A stretch of DNA of 64,000 bases from positions 1 through 64,000 of IMG/VR virus record IMGVR_UViG_3300027847_002834; one strand, given 5' to 3'. The notes beneath the pieces were generated by a model. The model worked only from the letters and a program-made list of their open reading frames with translations, did not search any database and had not been told where the DNA came from. Source of the stretch: a virus. Both the position numbers and the translations under genes were made by a program. Shown in pieces: positions 31,941 to 41,404 of the stretch (the stretch's first letter is position 1; every line of letters begins with the position of its first letter).

Positions 31941-34900
31941 GTTATTAATTCTTCTTCTAATGTAGACATCCTAAAACAATCTAAACTACTACCAGGACTA
32001 CAATTAACTACTTCCACCCCATGTTCCTTAGAGAATTCAGCAAATGCATTCCATGCTGGTCTATGAAATATTTCTGGTTTAGGATAGTTATATTTATCCC
32101 CAACTTTTTGGTAATCATCAAGCCAATAGTTTTCATTTTTTGCAGGCGGTTTAGTTATTACTAACTTCCCTCCAATTTCAGATGCACCATCAACTATTTC
32201 TTTGTACTTACAGTCAACCCCAACAAGAATTATTTTTGTATAACCCAAGATGAGTGCTACTTGACAACAGTTAACTCCAGTGTTTCCACCATAACCAAAC
32301 GTTTCAAATGTATCTCCAAATTCAGCAATGTCACTATTTCTCAAATGAAGATTGACATATTGAAATCTATCATTAGCAGAAATATTCAAAGCCATAAAAA
32401 AGCGTTTAATTGGTACATTTGAGTCATTTATCATCTTCTCAAATTCAGCTTGGTGATTAGGTATTACTGTTTCATCAAAGCAACCAAAATACTTAGGCCA
32501 CCATTTGTTTTCATAATACCATCTATATGCACCATTCATTCCAAACGTATCAACATTCTCAATTAAATCAAAATTGATTTCTTTCATTGATGGCCCATTA
32601 CCCATTATCACTATAGTTTTTTGGGTGTAATCTTTCTTTTCTACCAGTTTAGAATCTCCCCATCCGTTAGGATTAACTTCCATTACTCGTCCTCTTTGAT
32701 TTTTAATCATTCTTCGTTTATTTATGTCATAATGTGCCATATCATCTCTACTTTCATCACCATGAGATAAATGATATATGTATCCATGCTCTGTAATATA
32801 TTCCACGTCAATACCATACTTCCTGCATATCCGATCGTTAGCATCTAACTCCTCAAAACCATAAAATTTAAATTCCTCATCATATCCATTTACTCCCTGA
32901 ATATGTTTCGTTTTATAAATATACATTCCACCATATAATTGACCTGGATGAAACTTATGACCCCCCCTATATGAATGTCCAGTCTCCGTGACACGTATAC
33001 CATAAAATGTTTGAGTGAAATTCCACCCCAACAAGTCTTCTCTAAAAGTGTTTAGAAATTTATCTGGAAAAATAAAATCAGCATCCCATGAACTAACAAA
33101 AGTGGTTGTTGCTCGTCTAAATCCATAGTTACATGTTTTGGATCTATTCCATTTATCACCGGTATTAATTACATAATGATCTATATGTTTAGCATATTTG
33201 AAATTGGAAAGATCTAATAAGTCATCACTGTAATCTTCTGATATAATAAAATTACAATAAGGGATTGTTCTTTCATTAACTAAACTTTCAATAGATCTAA
33301 TAGCTGTTTCTGATCTATTTTTTAGACACATACAAAATGTTATTAGTTTTGAATCCTTTACTATTACTTGTAAATTTCCAGCTCTTCCCCAATTAGGATT
33401 AGTCCATTTGGAATTATTCGCTAATGGTAAATTGCCAGTCGCTCTGTCTTGAAAAAATGAACCAACTTTTGGAGTTGCACGTCTAGCGTGATTTATATGC
33501 AAAAGTATATAATCAGAATTACTATGGAGATCTATACTATCTGTTTTTTCAAGTCTTCTACATAACTCAGTATCATCATGACCCCATCCAAATATATCTT
33601 CACTATAACCACATGCCTTATGCCAATCTCCACGATGCATTGCAAAACATGCACCAAGACCACCTTTATCTTTATCTAGACCTTCCCACTTCTCTAATGT
33701 CATACTTGGTTGCTGTTTAGATACATGAGAACATAAGCATATTCTGGCATGACCTAACGATACTTCATCTCGTAAATAATTGAAAATATTAGAAGTGAAC
33801 ATGATGTCAATATCAGTTTTCACTATTATAGCAGACGTATCCTGAACTGCCCTTATTCCATAATTTACAGTCTTCCCTATTGAAAATTGAGTCTGTTCAA
33901 TTGGATACATGATGTATGATACATTATCATAATTAGAATTGTAATGGGTATTAGTTACTACAATTACGTTAATTTGCATAGATACAAATACAGATCTGTT
34001 CATTTCAAGAAAGGCATCTACCTTTCTTTTTTCTATATTATATCCTGCAACTACAACATATATTGGAATTATATCTTTAGCTATTGATTTTATACGATTG
34101 ATATATACTACTTCGGTTGATATATCAGGGTGATTAACTCCAGATGATCCTTTCCGTCTATGGATAATAGTATTTGTTTTAGGAGTGTCTAACTTCCCAA
34201 TAAGCTTCCCAAATATTTTTCCGGAAGTAGTTGACACTCCAGTATAATTTAAAAAATCTACTGAGAAATCTAATACAGTAACAGTTCCTTTTGAATCATT
34301 CCACCGTATTCGTAATCTCCTTCCTTTAACTGCCAACTCTCCCCTAATTCCACCCCACCCCGTACATTCCCCAAGAATAGAAAAGTAAAACTCAGTCTTA
34401 ATACCTTTAATAGAGTTATAACTATAAGTCCGACCTATTAATAAGGTTAGAATATCTTGTTTGTCCATTATGTATGCCTCTTCGCCTTCATTACAGTCCT
34501 TATTGTACCATTCCATATTTCGAGCCACATAAGGGCGTCTGGACCTAAGAGCACAATCACCTTGTACATATCGTTGATATACAGCAAACGAATCATTAAT
34601 ATCCGCATAATATGCATCTTTATCTGGCATTAAGTTTTGCCAGTGTTGTTCTTCCTCTATAATTCTGTCAGGTTTAGATTGAATTTCGGGTAGATCGTTT
34701 ATCTCTAGTGACAATCCAACCTTTTTCATGGTCGGATATTTTCTTGCTAGACTGATTAAAAAATCAATGCTGTTTGATGGACAATTCTCTTTTGGTAATA
34801 TAGAACTACTTGTTATAAAATAATAATTAAACTCACCTATAAGTTTTAGTTCTCTATTTAATATATCGTAATCCAATTTTGGGAAAGATACAAACTTTAT

Positions 34901-35077
34901 ATCACTATATGTATTCTTTAGACTGTCAGGTATTTCCTCGTATGCAACATACAAGGAAAGGCTATGTCCAGTTTTACATCTAGTAAACCAAGCTAATATT
35001 CTTCGTAAATACGAAATCGGATTCTTTTTGTAATGCAGTATAATTATTGGTATTTTATTATTTTCTTTTACGTTCAT
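31937..35077 (-). CDS. Large multidomain glycosyltransferase
   Basis: 1,046 residues from ATG at 35077; the upstream extension to 35158 would read through a terminator. Domains: a poorly known N-terminal GT-A-like region; a GT-2 like domain with KTDIDIMF and GYSEDIFGWGHDDTELCRRL; a second one with SSWDADFIF and GYDEEFKFYGFEELDANDRI; and a C-terminal domain starting IVIMGNGPSMKEINFDL with GYGGNTGVNCCQVALILG, resembling DUF115 / Cst-type CMP-sialyltransferase folds. It would perform several transfers on one polypeptide chain. First gene of the long operon. Confidence 0.8.
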   Translation of the reverse strand: MNVKENNKIPIIILHYKKNPISYLRRILAWFTRCKTGHSLSLYVAYEEIPDSLKNTYSDIKFVSFPKLDYDILNRELKLIGEFNYYFITSSSILPKENCPSNSIDFLISLARKYPTMKKVGLSLEINDLPEIQSKPDRIIEEEQHWQNLMPDKDAYYADINDSFAVYQRYVQGDCALRSRRPYVARNMEWYNKDCNEGEEAYIMDKQDILTLLIGRTYSYNSIKGIKTEFYFSILGECTGWGGIRGELAVKGRRLRIRWNDSKGTVTVLDFSVDFLNYTGVSTTSGKIFGKLIGKLDTPKTNTIIHRRKGSSGVNHPDISTEVVYINRIKSIAKDIIPIYVVVAGYNIEKRKVDAFLEMNRSVFVSMQINVIVVTNTHYNSNYDNVSYIMYPIEQTQFSIGKTVNYGIRAVQDTSAIIVKTDIDIMFTSNIFNYLRDEVSLGHARICLCSHVSKQQPSMTLEKWEGLDKDKGGLGACFAMHRGDWHKACGYSEDIFGWGHDDTELCRRLEKTDSIDLHSNSDYILLHINHARRATPKVGSFFQDRATGNLPLANNSKWTNPNWGRAGNLQVIVKDSKLITFCMCLKNRSETAIRSIESLVNERTIPYCNFIISEDYSDDLLDLSNFKYAKHIDHYVINTGDKWNRSKTCNYGFRRATTTFVSSWDADFIFPDKFLNTFREDLLGWNFTQTFYGIRVTETGHSYRGGHKFHPGQLYGGMYIYKTKHIQGVNGYDEEFKFYGFEELDANDRICRKYGIDVEYITEHGYIYHLSHGDESRDDMAHYDINKRRMIKNQRGRVMEVNPNGWGDSKLVEKKDYTQKTIVIMGNGPSMKEINFDLIENVDTFGMNGAYRWYYENKWWPKYFGCFDETVIPNHQAEFEKMINDSNVPIKRFFMALNISANDRFQYVNLHLRNSDIAEFGDTFETFGYGGNTGVNCCQVALILGYTKIILVGVDCKYKEIVDGASEIGGKLVITKPPAKNENYWLDDYQKVGDKYNYPKPEIFHRPAWNAFAEFSKEHGVEVVNCSPGSSLDCFRMSTLEEELIT

Positions 35078-35098
35078 AAAAAAACGGGATTTAACCCG
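35078..35098 (-). terminator. Rho-independent terminator
   Basis: Minus strand CGGGTTAAATCCCG (35085-35098) followed by seven T. It ends the single 151-residue gene, and its T-run abuts the ATG of the large glycosyltransferase gene. Confidence 0.85.
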
Positions 35099-35108
35099 CT
35101 CTTCCAAA

Positions 35109-35564
35109 TTAAGGTTTAATTTCTTGGGTGTCTCCGCATTCACCTGAAGCGCATTCACTTAACACCCCAGAAATACTATCATCCGATACGGTATGAATGC
35201 ATCTTTTCCCGGATGAATCAATGATGATTACTTTATACGTCCCCTCAACCGGAGGATCCATATATGCAGGAGCAGGATCAGCAGCAGATTTATGATTTGC
35301 TTTCCACATAAGTTTATTAGAGTCGGAAAGCGTAAGAGCATACGCCGTCGTGATTGCCGATCTAGTGGCCTCCCATATTTGACAGGGAACCGGATCCAGT
35401 GTGCTTTTCACCAAAGTTTCTGTAAGATTTCTAACAAATCTAGCAAATTCTAAAGCTTCAGCTTCAGTATTGAACTCAAGTTTAATATCTGTATTCTGAT
35501 CGAAGTCAAACTGCGGCTGCAGTTCTTCCCACGGCGACAAATCCCAAAACGTTGTAACTGGCAT
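35109..35564 (-). CDS. Hypothetical protein, GC-richer single-gene cassette
   Basis: 151 residues, acidic, no recognised motif; C-terminus Ser/Cys-rich (SECASGECGDTQ). It is a single-gene unit: the TATATATAT element (35602-35624) lies 38 bases upstream, and a clear terminator follows directly. Base composition is GC-richer than neighbours. Candidate early, host-directed protein by organisation only. Confidence 0.65.
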   Translation of the reverse strand: MPVTTFWDLSPWEELQPQFDFDQNTDIKLEFNTEAEALEFARFVRNLTETLVKSTLDPVPCQIWEATRSAITTAYALTLSDSNKLMWKANHKSAADPAPAYMDPPVEGTYKVIIIDSSGKRCIHTVSDDSISGVLSECASGECGDTQEIKP

Positions 35565-35601
35565 AATTTCACCAAAGTTAATTAGTTATAAACGATTGCT
35601 T

Positions 35602-35624
35602 CAATTATAGATATATATAGAATT
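35602..35624 (-). promoter_or_regulatory. Candidate phage promoter, TATATATAT motif
   Basis: Minus strand AATTCTATATATATCTATAATTG, in the divergent spacer between a minus and a plus gene; it may serve either, but matches the other copies on the minus strand. Confidence 0.5.
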
Positions 35625-35680
35625 AATTTTCTTACTTATTTACAGGTTAGAGAACAAAAAAATAATTAAAGGATTGATTT

Positions 35681-36193
35681 ATGACAACCATTCAAAACAT
35701 TCTAAAGAATATAGTTCCCGGTCAAGCAAGTCAAGGATATGGTTATATATTTAAGGCTTTAAATGACTTCTATAAAAGTATTAGTAAAGAAATAACAATA
35801 ACATATGTAAAAAAAGAAGCAGGTGGAACTACGGTATATTACGAATTGCCATCTTCTGATAGAACCAAGATATACACTATAGTAATTTGGTTTGATTCTA
35901 TAACTAGAGTAAGTTCAGGGACGGCTGTTAAAATTTATTCCGATTCCCCAAATTTCGCTTATACCTTTGCTTACACTTTTAATAACACTAAGGATCTTTT
36001 GTATTCAGACAAGTACCCACAGCAATTTATAAATATTCCACCAAAAAAAAGAAATCCGAGTGGATCTAAAGGATTTGATAAACATGTTTACTCATGCCTT
36101 AAACTAGCAACTAAACATGATTTAGCTACACTAGCTAGCAAATTTGAGACTATGCAAGAACCTATAGTTCCTCGATTTATTTCGCAGAAGTAG
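35681..36193 (+). CDS. Hypothetical protein, probably virion-related
   Basis: 170 residues, basic; AAAGGAT lies 7 bases before ATG. No family recognised. AGAACAAA (35651-35658) lies in its leader, a signal also found before structural genes, which is the only link to virion genes. Confidence 0.5.
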   Translation: MTTIQNILKNIVPGQASQGYGYIFKALNDFYKSISKEITITYVKKEAGGTTVYYELPSSDRTKIYTIVIWFDSITRVSSGTAVKIYSDSPNFAYTFAYTFNNTKDLLYSDKYPQQFINIPPKKRNPSGSKGFDKHVYSCLKLATKHDLATLASKFETMQEPIVPRFISQK

Positions 36194-36358
36194 ATATTAT
36201 CATATACCCTTAGTGATATAGTTTCTATCTTATATGAATATACGCGTGTCACAACTACGTTGTTCATCATCAGGGCATAATAATTTATTAATTATATAGT
36301 CCCGTCACCTATTGATAATAAACGTTTTTTATCTTAGCCATATCATATCTCAATGTTC

Positions 36359-36391
36359 AAGTCTACTAGAACTATTAATCCTAGTAGACTT
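36359..36391. terminator. Bidirectional hairpin terminator
   Basis: AAGTCTACTAG (36359-36369) pairs perfectly with CTAGTAGACTT (36381-36391) between convergent genes; the plus strand is followed by an AT-rich stretch with a TTTTT run. The rest of 36194-36410 shows no gene. Confidence 0.75.
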
Positions 36392-36410
36392 AACAATAAT
36401 TAATTTTTAA

Positions 36411-37520
36411 TTAGATATGTTGTTCTAACTTGTTAATTGCATTGTTAGCTATAAATTCACTAGCTGCCTTTTTATTGAATTTTATAAATAATATTTCAGG
36501 AAGTTGATCTATTGAATCTGCAGTTGTTTCAACTTGAGCTAATGGTACAAAATTAGATCTTGTAGAGATTCGTAATATCGTTTTCTCTCCAGTTCTAATT
36601 CTGTGTCTATTTGAATTATCTATAGCAAGGTAATAGAATACCCTTTCATCATCTTCTAAATATGCTAATGATTCTTCTGTTAAACCTGTTCCTTTAACTC
36701 GAATAGAATTAGAAAGTATTTCGAATACTTTATAATTATTCATATCTTCAGGGTCAGTTATTTGGACTTCATTTAAGTTAGTTAACTCAACAACATCCAT
36801 ATTTCTAAACTGTGACAATTCAACATTGGCACTTGCTAGAAAGTCTTGACCATATTTTCTAGAGAATCTATTCAAATGACATCTATTCATGAAATCATTA
36901 TTTTCAATAGCGACCTTCAGATTAGATGGCCGTCTGAGTTCTTGACGTGTTAGAAATTCTCTAGTGAACGATTGGGTCTCATATAACTTATTCCATAATT
37001 CCTCATCATCATATGACCCTGCTGGCAATGATGTATGAATAGTTCTAGAATTTTGATCTTCTTGCCAACTAACTTCAAATTCAATATAATCAGTATTAGA
37101 GAATATAAAAGTATCAGATTGTTGAGCTTGGTTACCGGTAGAAGTTCTAAACATTATAGGTGCCAATTTGTAATTGGTATCAACTATAATAGTTCGCTTT
37201 CCATAAGCACCATAACATGTACCTGATAATCTCGTTTCGTTTAGGATTCTACAATCTCCTAAAACTATTGATGCCATTGCTTCAGCAGTAATATCATTCT
37301 CATCGTACTGAAAATACAATTTAGATGATTGGGCTGATGCATTTCTTCTAGATCTGGGAACGTCTATCTTGACAATATCCGGATCATAACTATATTCTAT
37401 GCCTTTATGTACAACACACATTCTGGCGGAAAGAGAACTAAAGCCTGGATTAAATCGTACATATTTGAATCCACTTTTGCTTATAGTTCCATTTCTATTA
37501 ATTTTTAAGACTCCTATCAT
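36411..37520 (-). CDS. Hypothetical protein of the MoxR-VWA operon
   Basis: 369 residues, no recognised motif; mixed alpha/beta with several Arg-rich patches (RSRRNASAQ). Third gene after the metallopeptidase-VWA and the MoxR ATPase, 8 bases after the latter, so it may be the substrate or a component of that complex. Not a shadow: clean 369-codon frame with SD GGAG just upstream. Confidence 0.65.
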   Translation of the reverse strand: MIGVLKINRNGTISKSGFKYVRFNPGFSSLSARMCVVHKGIEYSYDPDIVKIDVPRSRRNASAQSSKLYFQYDENDITAEAMASIVLGDCRILNETRLSGTCYGAYGKRTIIVDTNYKLAPIMFRTSTGNQAQQSDTFIFSNTDYIEFEVSWQEDQNSRTIHTSLPAGSYDDEELWNKLYETQSFTREFLTRQELRRPSNLKVAIENNDFMNRCHLNRFSRKYGQDFLASANVELSQFRNMDVVELTNLNEVQITDPEDMNNYKVFEILSNSIRVKGTGLTEESLAYLEDDERVFYYLAIDNSNRHRIRTGEKTILRISTRSNFVPLAQVETTADSIDQLPEILFIKFNKKAASEFIANNAINKLEQHI

Positions 37521-37528
37521 TTTATCTC

Positions 37529-38779
37529 CTATACTATAACTATAATGTCTTTAATAAGGGCAACAACTTCACTATCCGCCAAAAGGCGTCTAGTGACCGG
37601 GGATGATACCTTCTGTTTGTTTCCTGACTGTTCCTCTCCTATAAGCAATTTTAATCCTAATGGAATGATTGCTCTGAATTTTATTGCCAATGGTTTAATA
37701 ATATCATCTTTGACAATATCTATCATTGGTGATACTGTTTTATCTTCTTTAAAATTATTATTTCTAAGATGTTTAAGTAACTCACCGATTGTCGCACTCA
37801 TTAATGCATAACAATCTACTTGGTTCATAGATGATATGACCCAATCCTTCGGGGAAGTTCTATCGTTTTCTGTTAAAACTACTTTTCTAGTTCCATTTAG
37901 GATTTCAAAAGATACCCATTTAGCCAAGAGTTGTCTGTATTCTACAAACTTCCCTGCATATTCTGGCCCAACACATCCTTTCATTACAGTATCAACCATA
38001 TTAGCTGACAAATCCCCGCCCTCTATTATAGTTTCTAGCATGTCTAGTTCCATTGAAGCATAGGTCCAACTTCTTGGACTGGCCCACGAACTACTTTCTA
38101 ATGGAGTACTACTGAAACATTCCTCTGAATGTTGTAAGAACGATATAATATCTGGTCTTACTTGATTGGGTATTGCAAAATTAGTCACCCAACTATCAAC
38201 ATCGTAATCAACATAGATGTATCTCATTCTATTAGCAATTGGTGCTAACGTTTGCTGGAATCCTGCTTTATCATCAGACGAATTTCCTGCAAGTACAATT
38301 GCTACTCGTTCAGGTAATTTATGACTGTGTATCTTTTTACTACCCAACAATTGGAACATGTAATTCTGAATTGATTTTTGGGCAGTGTGGGCATCATCTA
38401 ATAATAGAACAACAGGACTGTCGTCAGACGCTGGAGATACTTGTAGATTATGCTTGAAATTGAATATTTCAGGTGTTGACCATGGAACGAATTTCTCCGT
38501 GTCACCATCATCAGTCACCTTAATCATCGGCATTCCCGACAGCATATCAATTGTCATCTGACTTATAAATACGACAACAAGACCCCAGCCTTGTTCTCTG
38601 CATATATGTTCCATCCATTCACTTTTCCCTAATCCCGGAGGTCCAGAGATCCATAATGTTGGAGACTGTTGTTTTGTTTTGTTTCTTTTTATTTGCAGTT
38701 GTACGTTACTGACAATATGAGGAGTTAACTCGCTTAATGTGAGACTTTGATTTGTAGTTATCGTTCGTTGTTGTGGCAT
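37529..38779 (-). CDS. MoxR-type AAA+ ATPase
   Basis: 416 residues. Walker A GPPGLGKS (about 45-52), Walker B LLLDDAH (about 122-128), sensor-like AGNSSDDKAG (about 160). MoxR ATPases act with VWA-domain partners as chaperones for metal-centre insertion or complex assembly. Here the partner is the adjacent peptidase-VWA gene. Well within the usual length. Confidence 0.85.
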   Translation of the reverse strand: MPQQRTITTNQSLTLSELTPHIVSNVQLQIKRNKTKQQSPTLWISGPPGLGKSEWMEHICREQGWGLVVVFISQMTIDMLSGMPMIKVTDDGDTEKFVPWSTPEIFNFKHNLQVSPASDDSPVVLLLDDAHTAQKSIQNYMFQLLGSKKIHSHKLPERVAIVLAGNSSDDKAGFQQTLAPIANRMRYIYVDYDVDSWVTNFAIPNQVRPDIISFLQHSEECFSSTPLESSSWASPRSWTYASMELDMLETIIEGGDLSANMVDTVMKGCVGPEYAGKFVEYRQLLAKWVSFEILNGTRKVVLTENDRTSPKDWVISSMNQVDCYALMSATIGELLKHLRNNNFKEDKTVSPMIDIVKDDIIKPLAIKFRAIIPLGLKLLIGEEQSGNKQKVSSPVTRRLLADSEVVALIKDIIVIV

Positions 38780-38788
38780 AAATTCTCC

Positions 38789-40234
38789 TTACTGATTAAT
38801 TCTTATTACTCGTCCCAATAAACCGTGTACATTGTGATCACTATTTACAATCCATACTCTAGGAATAGAACTAGGTATGATATTTTGAGTTGTTTCTAAA
38901 TCTGAATATAAATCTGTACATCCTACTAAAACTGATGGCTGTATATCTTGTCTTGATTTCATAAATTCAGCTATTTTCTCAAACACCCATTTATGAGATG
39001 TTCCGCCTGCATGACGCCTTTTTAATAAATCTTTTATTTCATCTTTCTCTCCACTTATACCTTTTTCATAAAATTTAAGCCAGACATTATCATAATCATG
39101 AGTGGCTAACAAAACACCATCATAATATTCATCAGCTTCTATTGTTATTGATAATGCTTTAGTTACATCTTCATCTGACATTGATCCAGACTGATCACTT
39201 ACAAATATAGCATATCCTGGTATCTCATCCTCGTCAAAATTCGGCAAGTATGGCATATATGGATTTGCAAGCCACACCGTTCTAGGCATATGCCAAATTT
39301 GATCTTGGCTTACCTGTAATGCAGTCAAAATAGAATCTTTAAGTATTCTGGCCCAATCTATTTTGATTTTAAGTAGTCGTCTTAAAAATGCTTGAAATGA
39401 TGTCGACCCTATACCTTTGGATAGAGTCTCCCCTAATTTTCCTCTAGCTATGGCTGTTCTGCCTTCTTTTTCTCCAGCTTTATCTTTACCAATAATCTGT
39501 TCTAATGGTGGAAAGTTAATATCCGTTCTAGTGTGTCCACCAAGACCAGGAAGATCAATTGTTGTTTCAGTTATCTCAACTACTTGGCCATCTATATCCT
39601 CAGGACTTTTAGAAATGGAAGGAGTTTCTCCTTCTCCATCTACTGAATTTTTAAAGTCGGCATACGACATATAGTACTTTTTCTTTTTGTAAGATTTAGA
39701 AGCTAATTGAGAATAGACTTCTTCCTCTAGCATATTCTCAAACATACTATTTAATAAAATATACCCATCAGGAATTTCAGATATGCCCAAGTTGACCAAG
39801 TTGTCTGCCTTAGACGATGTTTGATTATGGGATTCTTCTTCCAAATGTTTTAGTATTAAATTAATAACATAGTCACATGCTATATTCCATAACTCTGGAT
39901 CTCTATGGCCTCTTCTTCTATTATGTTGAAGCATTATATGTAATACTTCGTGCATAAAAAGAGTACTCAATAATTGACTTCTCGTTATCCTTTTCCCTAC
40001 CACGGTGAAAAAAGCAGATGTGGGACATATCCATATTGTTTCATAATCAGTACATGCAGGAACATCCTGTGGAAATGGAAGACTATCTACAAACTTTATA
40101 TCATAATTTAAACATTCTAATGCAAACGGTAAAAATATATTATCTCGTAATGCTGTGGATAATATAACATCCTTCTCTCTTTGTAATTTAGGGAGCTCTC
40201 TTGTGAATAATGCTTTTCTATTTAGGTCAGACAT
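38789..40234 (-). CDS. Putative zinc metallopeptidase-VWA fusion
   Basis: 481 residues. MHEVLHIMLQHNRRRG near 91-106 gives HExxH plus downstream His; this N-terminal domain matches the DUF2201/putative metallopeptidase type. The C-terminal half has FVSDQSGSMSDEDV (DxSxS metal site of a VWA domain) and GGTSHKWVF. A MoxR ATPase follows immediately (9 bases), the normal partner of such proteins. Function in a phage is unknown; assembly of a phage complex is one option. Confidence 0.82.
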   Translation of the reverse strand: MSDLNRKALFTRELPKLQREKDVILSTALRDNIFLPFALECLNYDIKFVDSLPFPQDVPACTDYETIWICPTSAFFTVVGKRITRSQLLSTLFMHEVLHIMLQHNRRRGHRDPELWNIACDYVINLILKHLEEESHNQTSSKADNLVNLGISEIPDGYILLNSMFENMLEEEVYSQLASKSYKKKKYYMSYADFKNSVDGEGETPSISKSPEDIDGQVVEITETTIDLPGLGGHTRTDINFPPLEQIIGKDKAGEKEGRTAIARGKLGETLSKGIGSTSFQAFLRRLLKIKIDWARILKDSILTALQVSQDQIWHMPRTVWLANPYMPYLPNFDEDEIPGYAIFVSDQSGSMSDEDVTKALSITIEADEYYDGVLLATHDYDNVWLKFYEKGISGEKDEIKDLLKRRHAGGTSHKWVFEKIAEFMKSRQDIQPSVLVGCTDLYSDLETTQNIIPSSIPRVWIVNSDHNVHGLLGRVIRINQ

Positions 40235-40250
40235 ATTTATTTACCCTCCT

Positions 40251-40289
40251 AAAAAAAACAAAGTGACAAAGGTATTACCCCCTGCCACT
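40251..40289 (-). terminator. Rho-independent terminator
   Basis: Minus strand: AGTGGCA...TGTCACT stem (40262-40289) with a second GGT/ACC pairing in the loop, then TTG and eight T. It closes the 247-residue gene and lies 17 bases before the ATG of the peptidase-VWA gene. Confidence 0.85.
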
Positions 40290-40303
40290 CTATTTTTTTT
40301 ACG

Positions 40304-41047
40304 TTATACTGTTACTTCCGGATAGACTGGAGCTCCCGCTCCTTTAATAGACTTCTCGAGTAACGCCCGCTGCTGGCGAGCGGAAACAATCACCAGCTTG
40401 TTTTCCGCTTTGGGTTTTTTCACCAACATGAATTTGTCAGCTTCCGTCATAGCTTCCGCACACTCAACACATGACTTTGCAGCCAAGAGAGTGCTATGTT
40501 GGTGGAGGTGTTGTGTAGCTACGAAATATGATGGAGTGGCAGGAAAAATCCGACAGTGATCGGTGTCAACTTGCAACCCAAACGAGGTATGTTTCATGTC
40601 CATGAATGCCCAGGCGATGTGCCTAGCCAACCAATTCATGGGTCGGAATACACCGAGAGGTGTCGGATTTCCATTGAAGTGATCTCTTGGTACACAGGAT
40701 AGGAACGACATTGACATCTTCGTTTCTTGTTTCACAGGGTCATGATAGTCCCCTAAACTCATGTGACCAAAACAACGGATCTCGGTCTCTTGGGTTTTAA
40801 GGTTATACATAGCCATGTGGATGGCCGCCGCGACCGAGTTTCGACTCTTTGAAAGGAAGAACTCATACCTAAGTGATTCTTCCCTCGATGCGGTGCTGGA
40901 TTTGTATTGCGCCGTTCCGCTGCAGGCATGGTCTAGGTTTGAACCTATCCACATACCGGCTTGAATCGGAGAGATCTCTGATGCCGCTCTTTTATAACTC
41001 TTTGTTGTTGACTTCTGCGTGGGAGCAGTTCCGGAAGCGTTTGGCAC
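40304..41047 (-). CDS. Hypothetical protein, GC-richer single-gene cassette
   Basis: 247 residues, GTG start with AAGGAG upstream. Several His/Cys residues (HLHQHST, CVECAEAM) but no recognisable motif. GC-richer than its neighbours, preceded by the TATATATAT element (41144-41168) about 100 bases upstream and followed by a terminator. Function unknown. Confidence 0.65.
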   Translation of the reverse strand: MPNASGTAPTQKSTTKSYKRAASEISPIQAGMWIGSNLDHACSGTAQYKSSTASREESLRYEFFLSKSRNSVAAAIHMAMYNLKTQETEIRCFGHMSLGDYHDPVKQETKMSMSFLSCVPRDHFNGNPTPLGVFRPMNWLARHIAWAFMDMKHTSFGLQVDTDHCRIFPATPSYFVATQHLHQHSTLLAAKSCVECAEAMTEADKFMLVKKPKAENKLVIVSARQQRALLEKSIKGAGAPVYPEVTV

Positions 41048-41143
41048 TTTAGGCGGTTCTCCTTGTTAAAAAAGATGGAAGGGTTTTATTCTTCCGGTTC
41101 TCGGTTTAATGGAAAACATTATTAATACATAACAAAGTTTTCC

Positions 41144-41168
41144 TCTCATAATTTAATATATATAGAAT
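41144..41168 (-). promoter_or_regulatory. Candidate phage promoter, TATATATAT motif
   Basis: Minus strand ATTCTATATATATTAAATTATG, in the 198-base spacer between divergent genes. The plus-strand AGAACAAA (41203-41210) signal also lies in this spacer. Confidence 0.5.
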
Positions 41169-41245
41169 GAGTTTATTAAACCAAGATACGATTAATACGA
41201 CAAGAACAAATAATAAGAGGAAATGCCATCCACGGAAAAAGTTTC

Positions 41246-41404
41246 ATGAATGATAAATTTATACAAGTTAAACAAATACTGCAAGATAACACATCTGCAA
41301 CTATATCTGGGTACGAATCTTTACCTACCAATAATGGTAATTTAATAGATTCATCTAAGAAAAAGAAAAAGAAAAAAATACTAAAGTTATATAAAGACTA
41401 CTAA
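41246..41404 (+). CDS. Small Lys-rich protein at head of structural block
   Basis: 52 residues ending in a run of seven Lys and KILKLYKDY; directly followed (0 bases) by the next gene. It starts with ATGAATGATAAATTT; the ribosome site is weak (GGAAAAAG). Likely a real small gene because it is packed tightly against the next frame. Not recognised. Confidence 0.45.
   Translation: MNDKFIQVKQILQDNTSATISGYESLPTNNGNLIDSSKKKKKKKILKLYKDY

Noticed and set aside
35078-35158. N-terminal 27-residue extension of the large glycosyltransferase
   Set aside because: It would read through a strong terminator and overlaps the upstream gene in another frame; ATG at 35077 preferred.
41191-41199. TAATACGAC, resembling the start of a T7 promoter
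   Set aside because: Only nine bases match; the rest of the T7 consensus is absent and no T7-type polymerase gene is seen.
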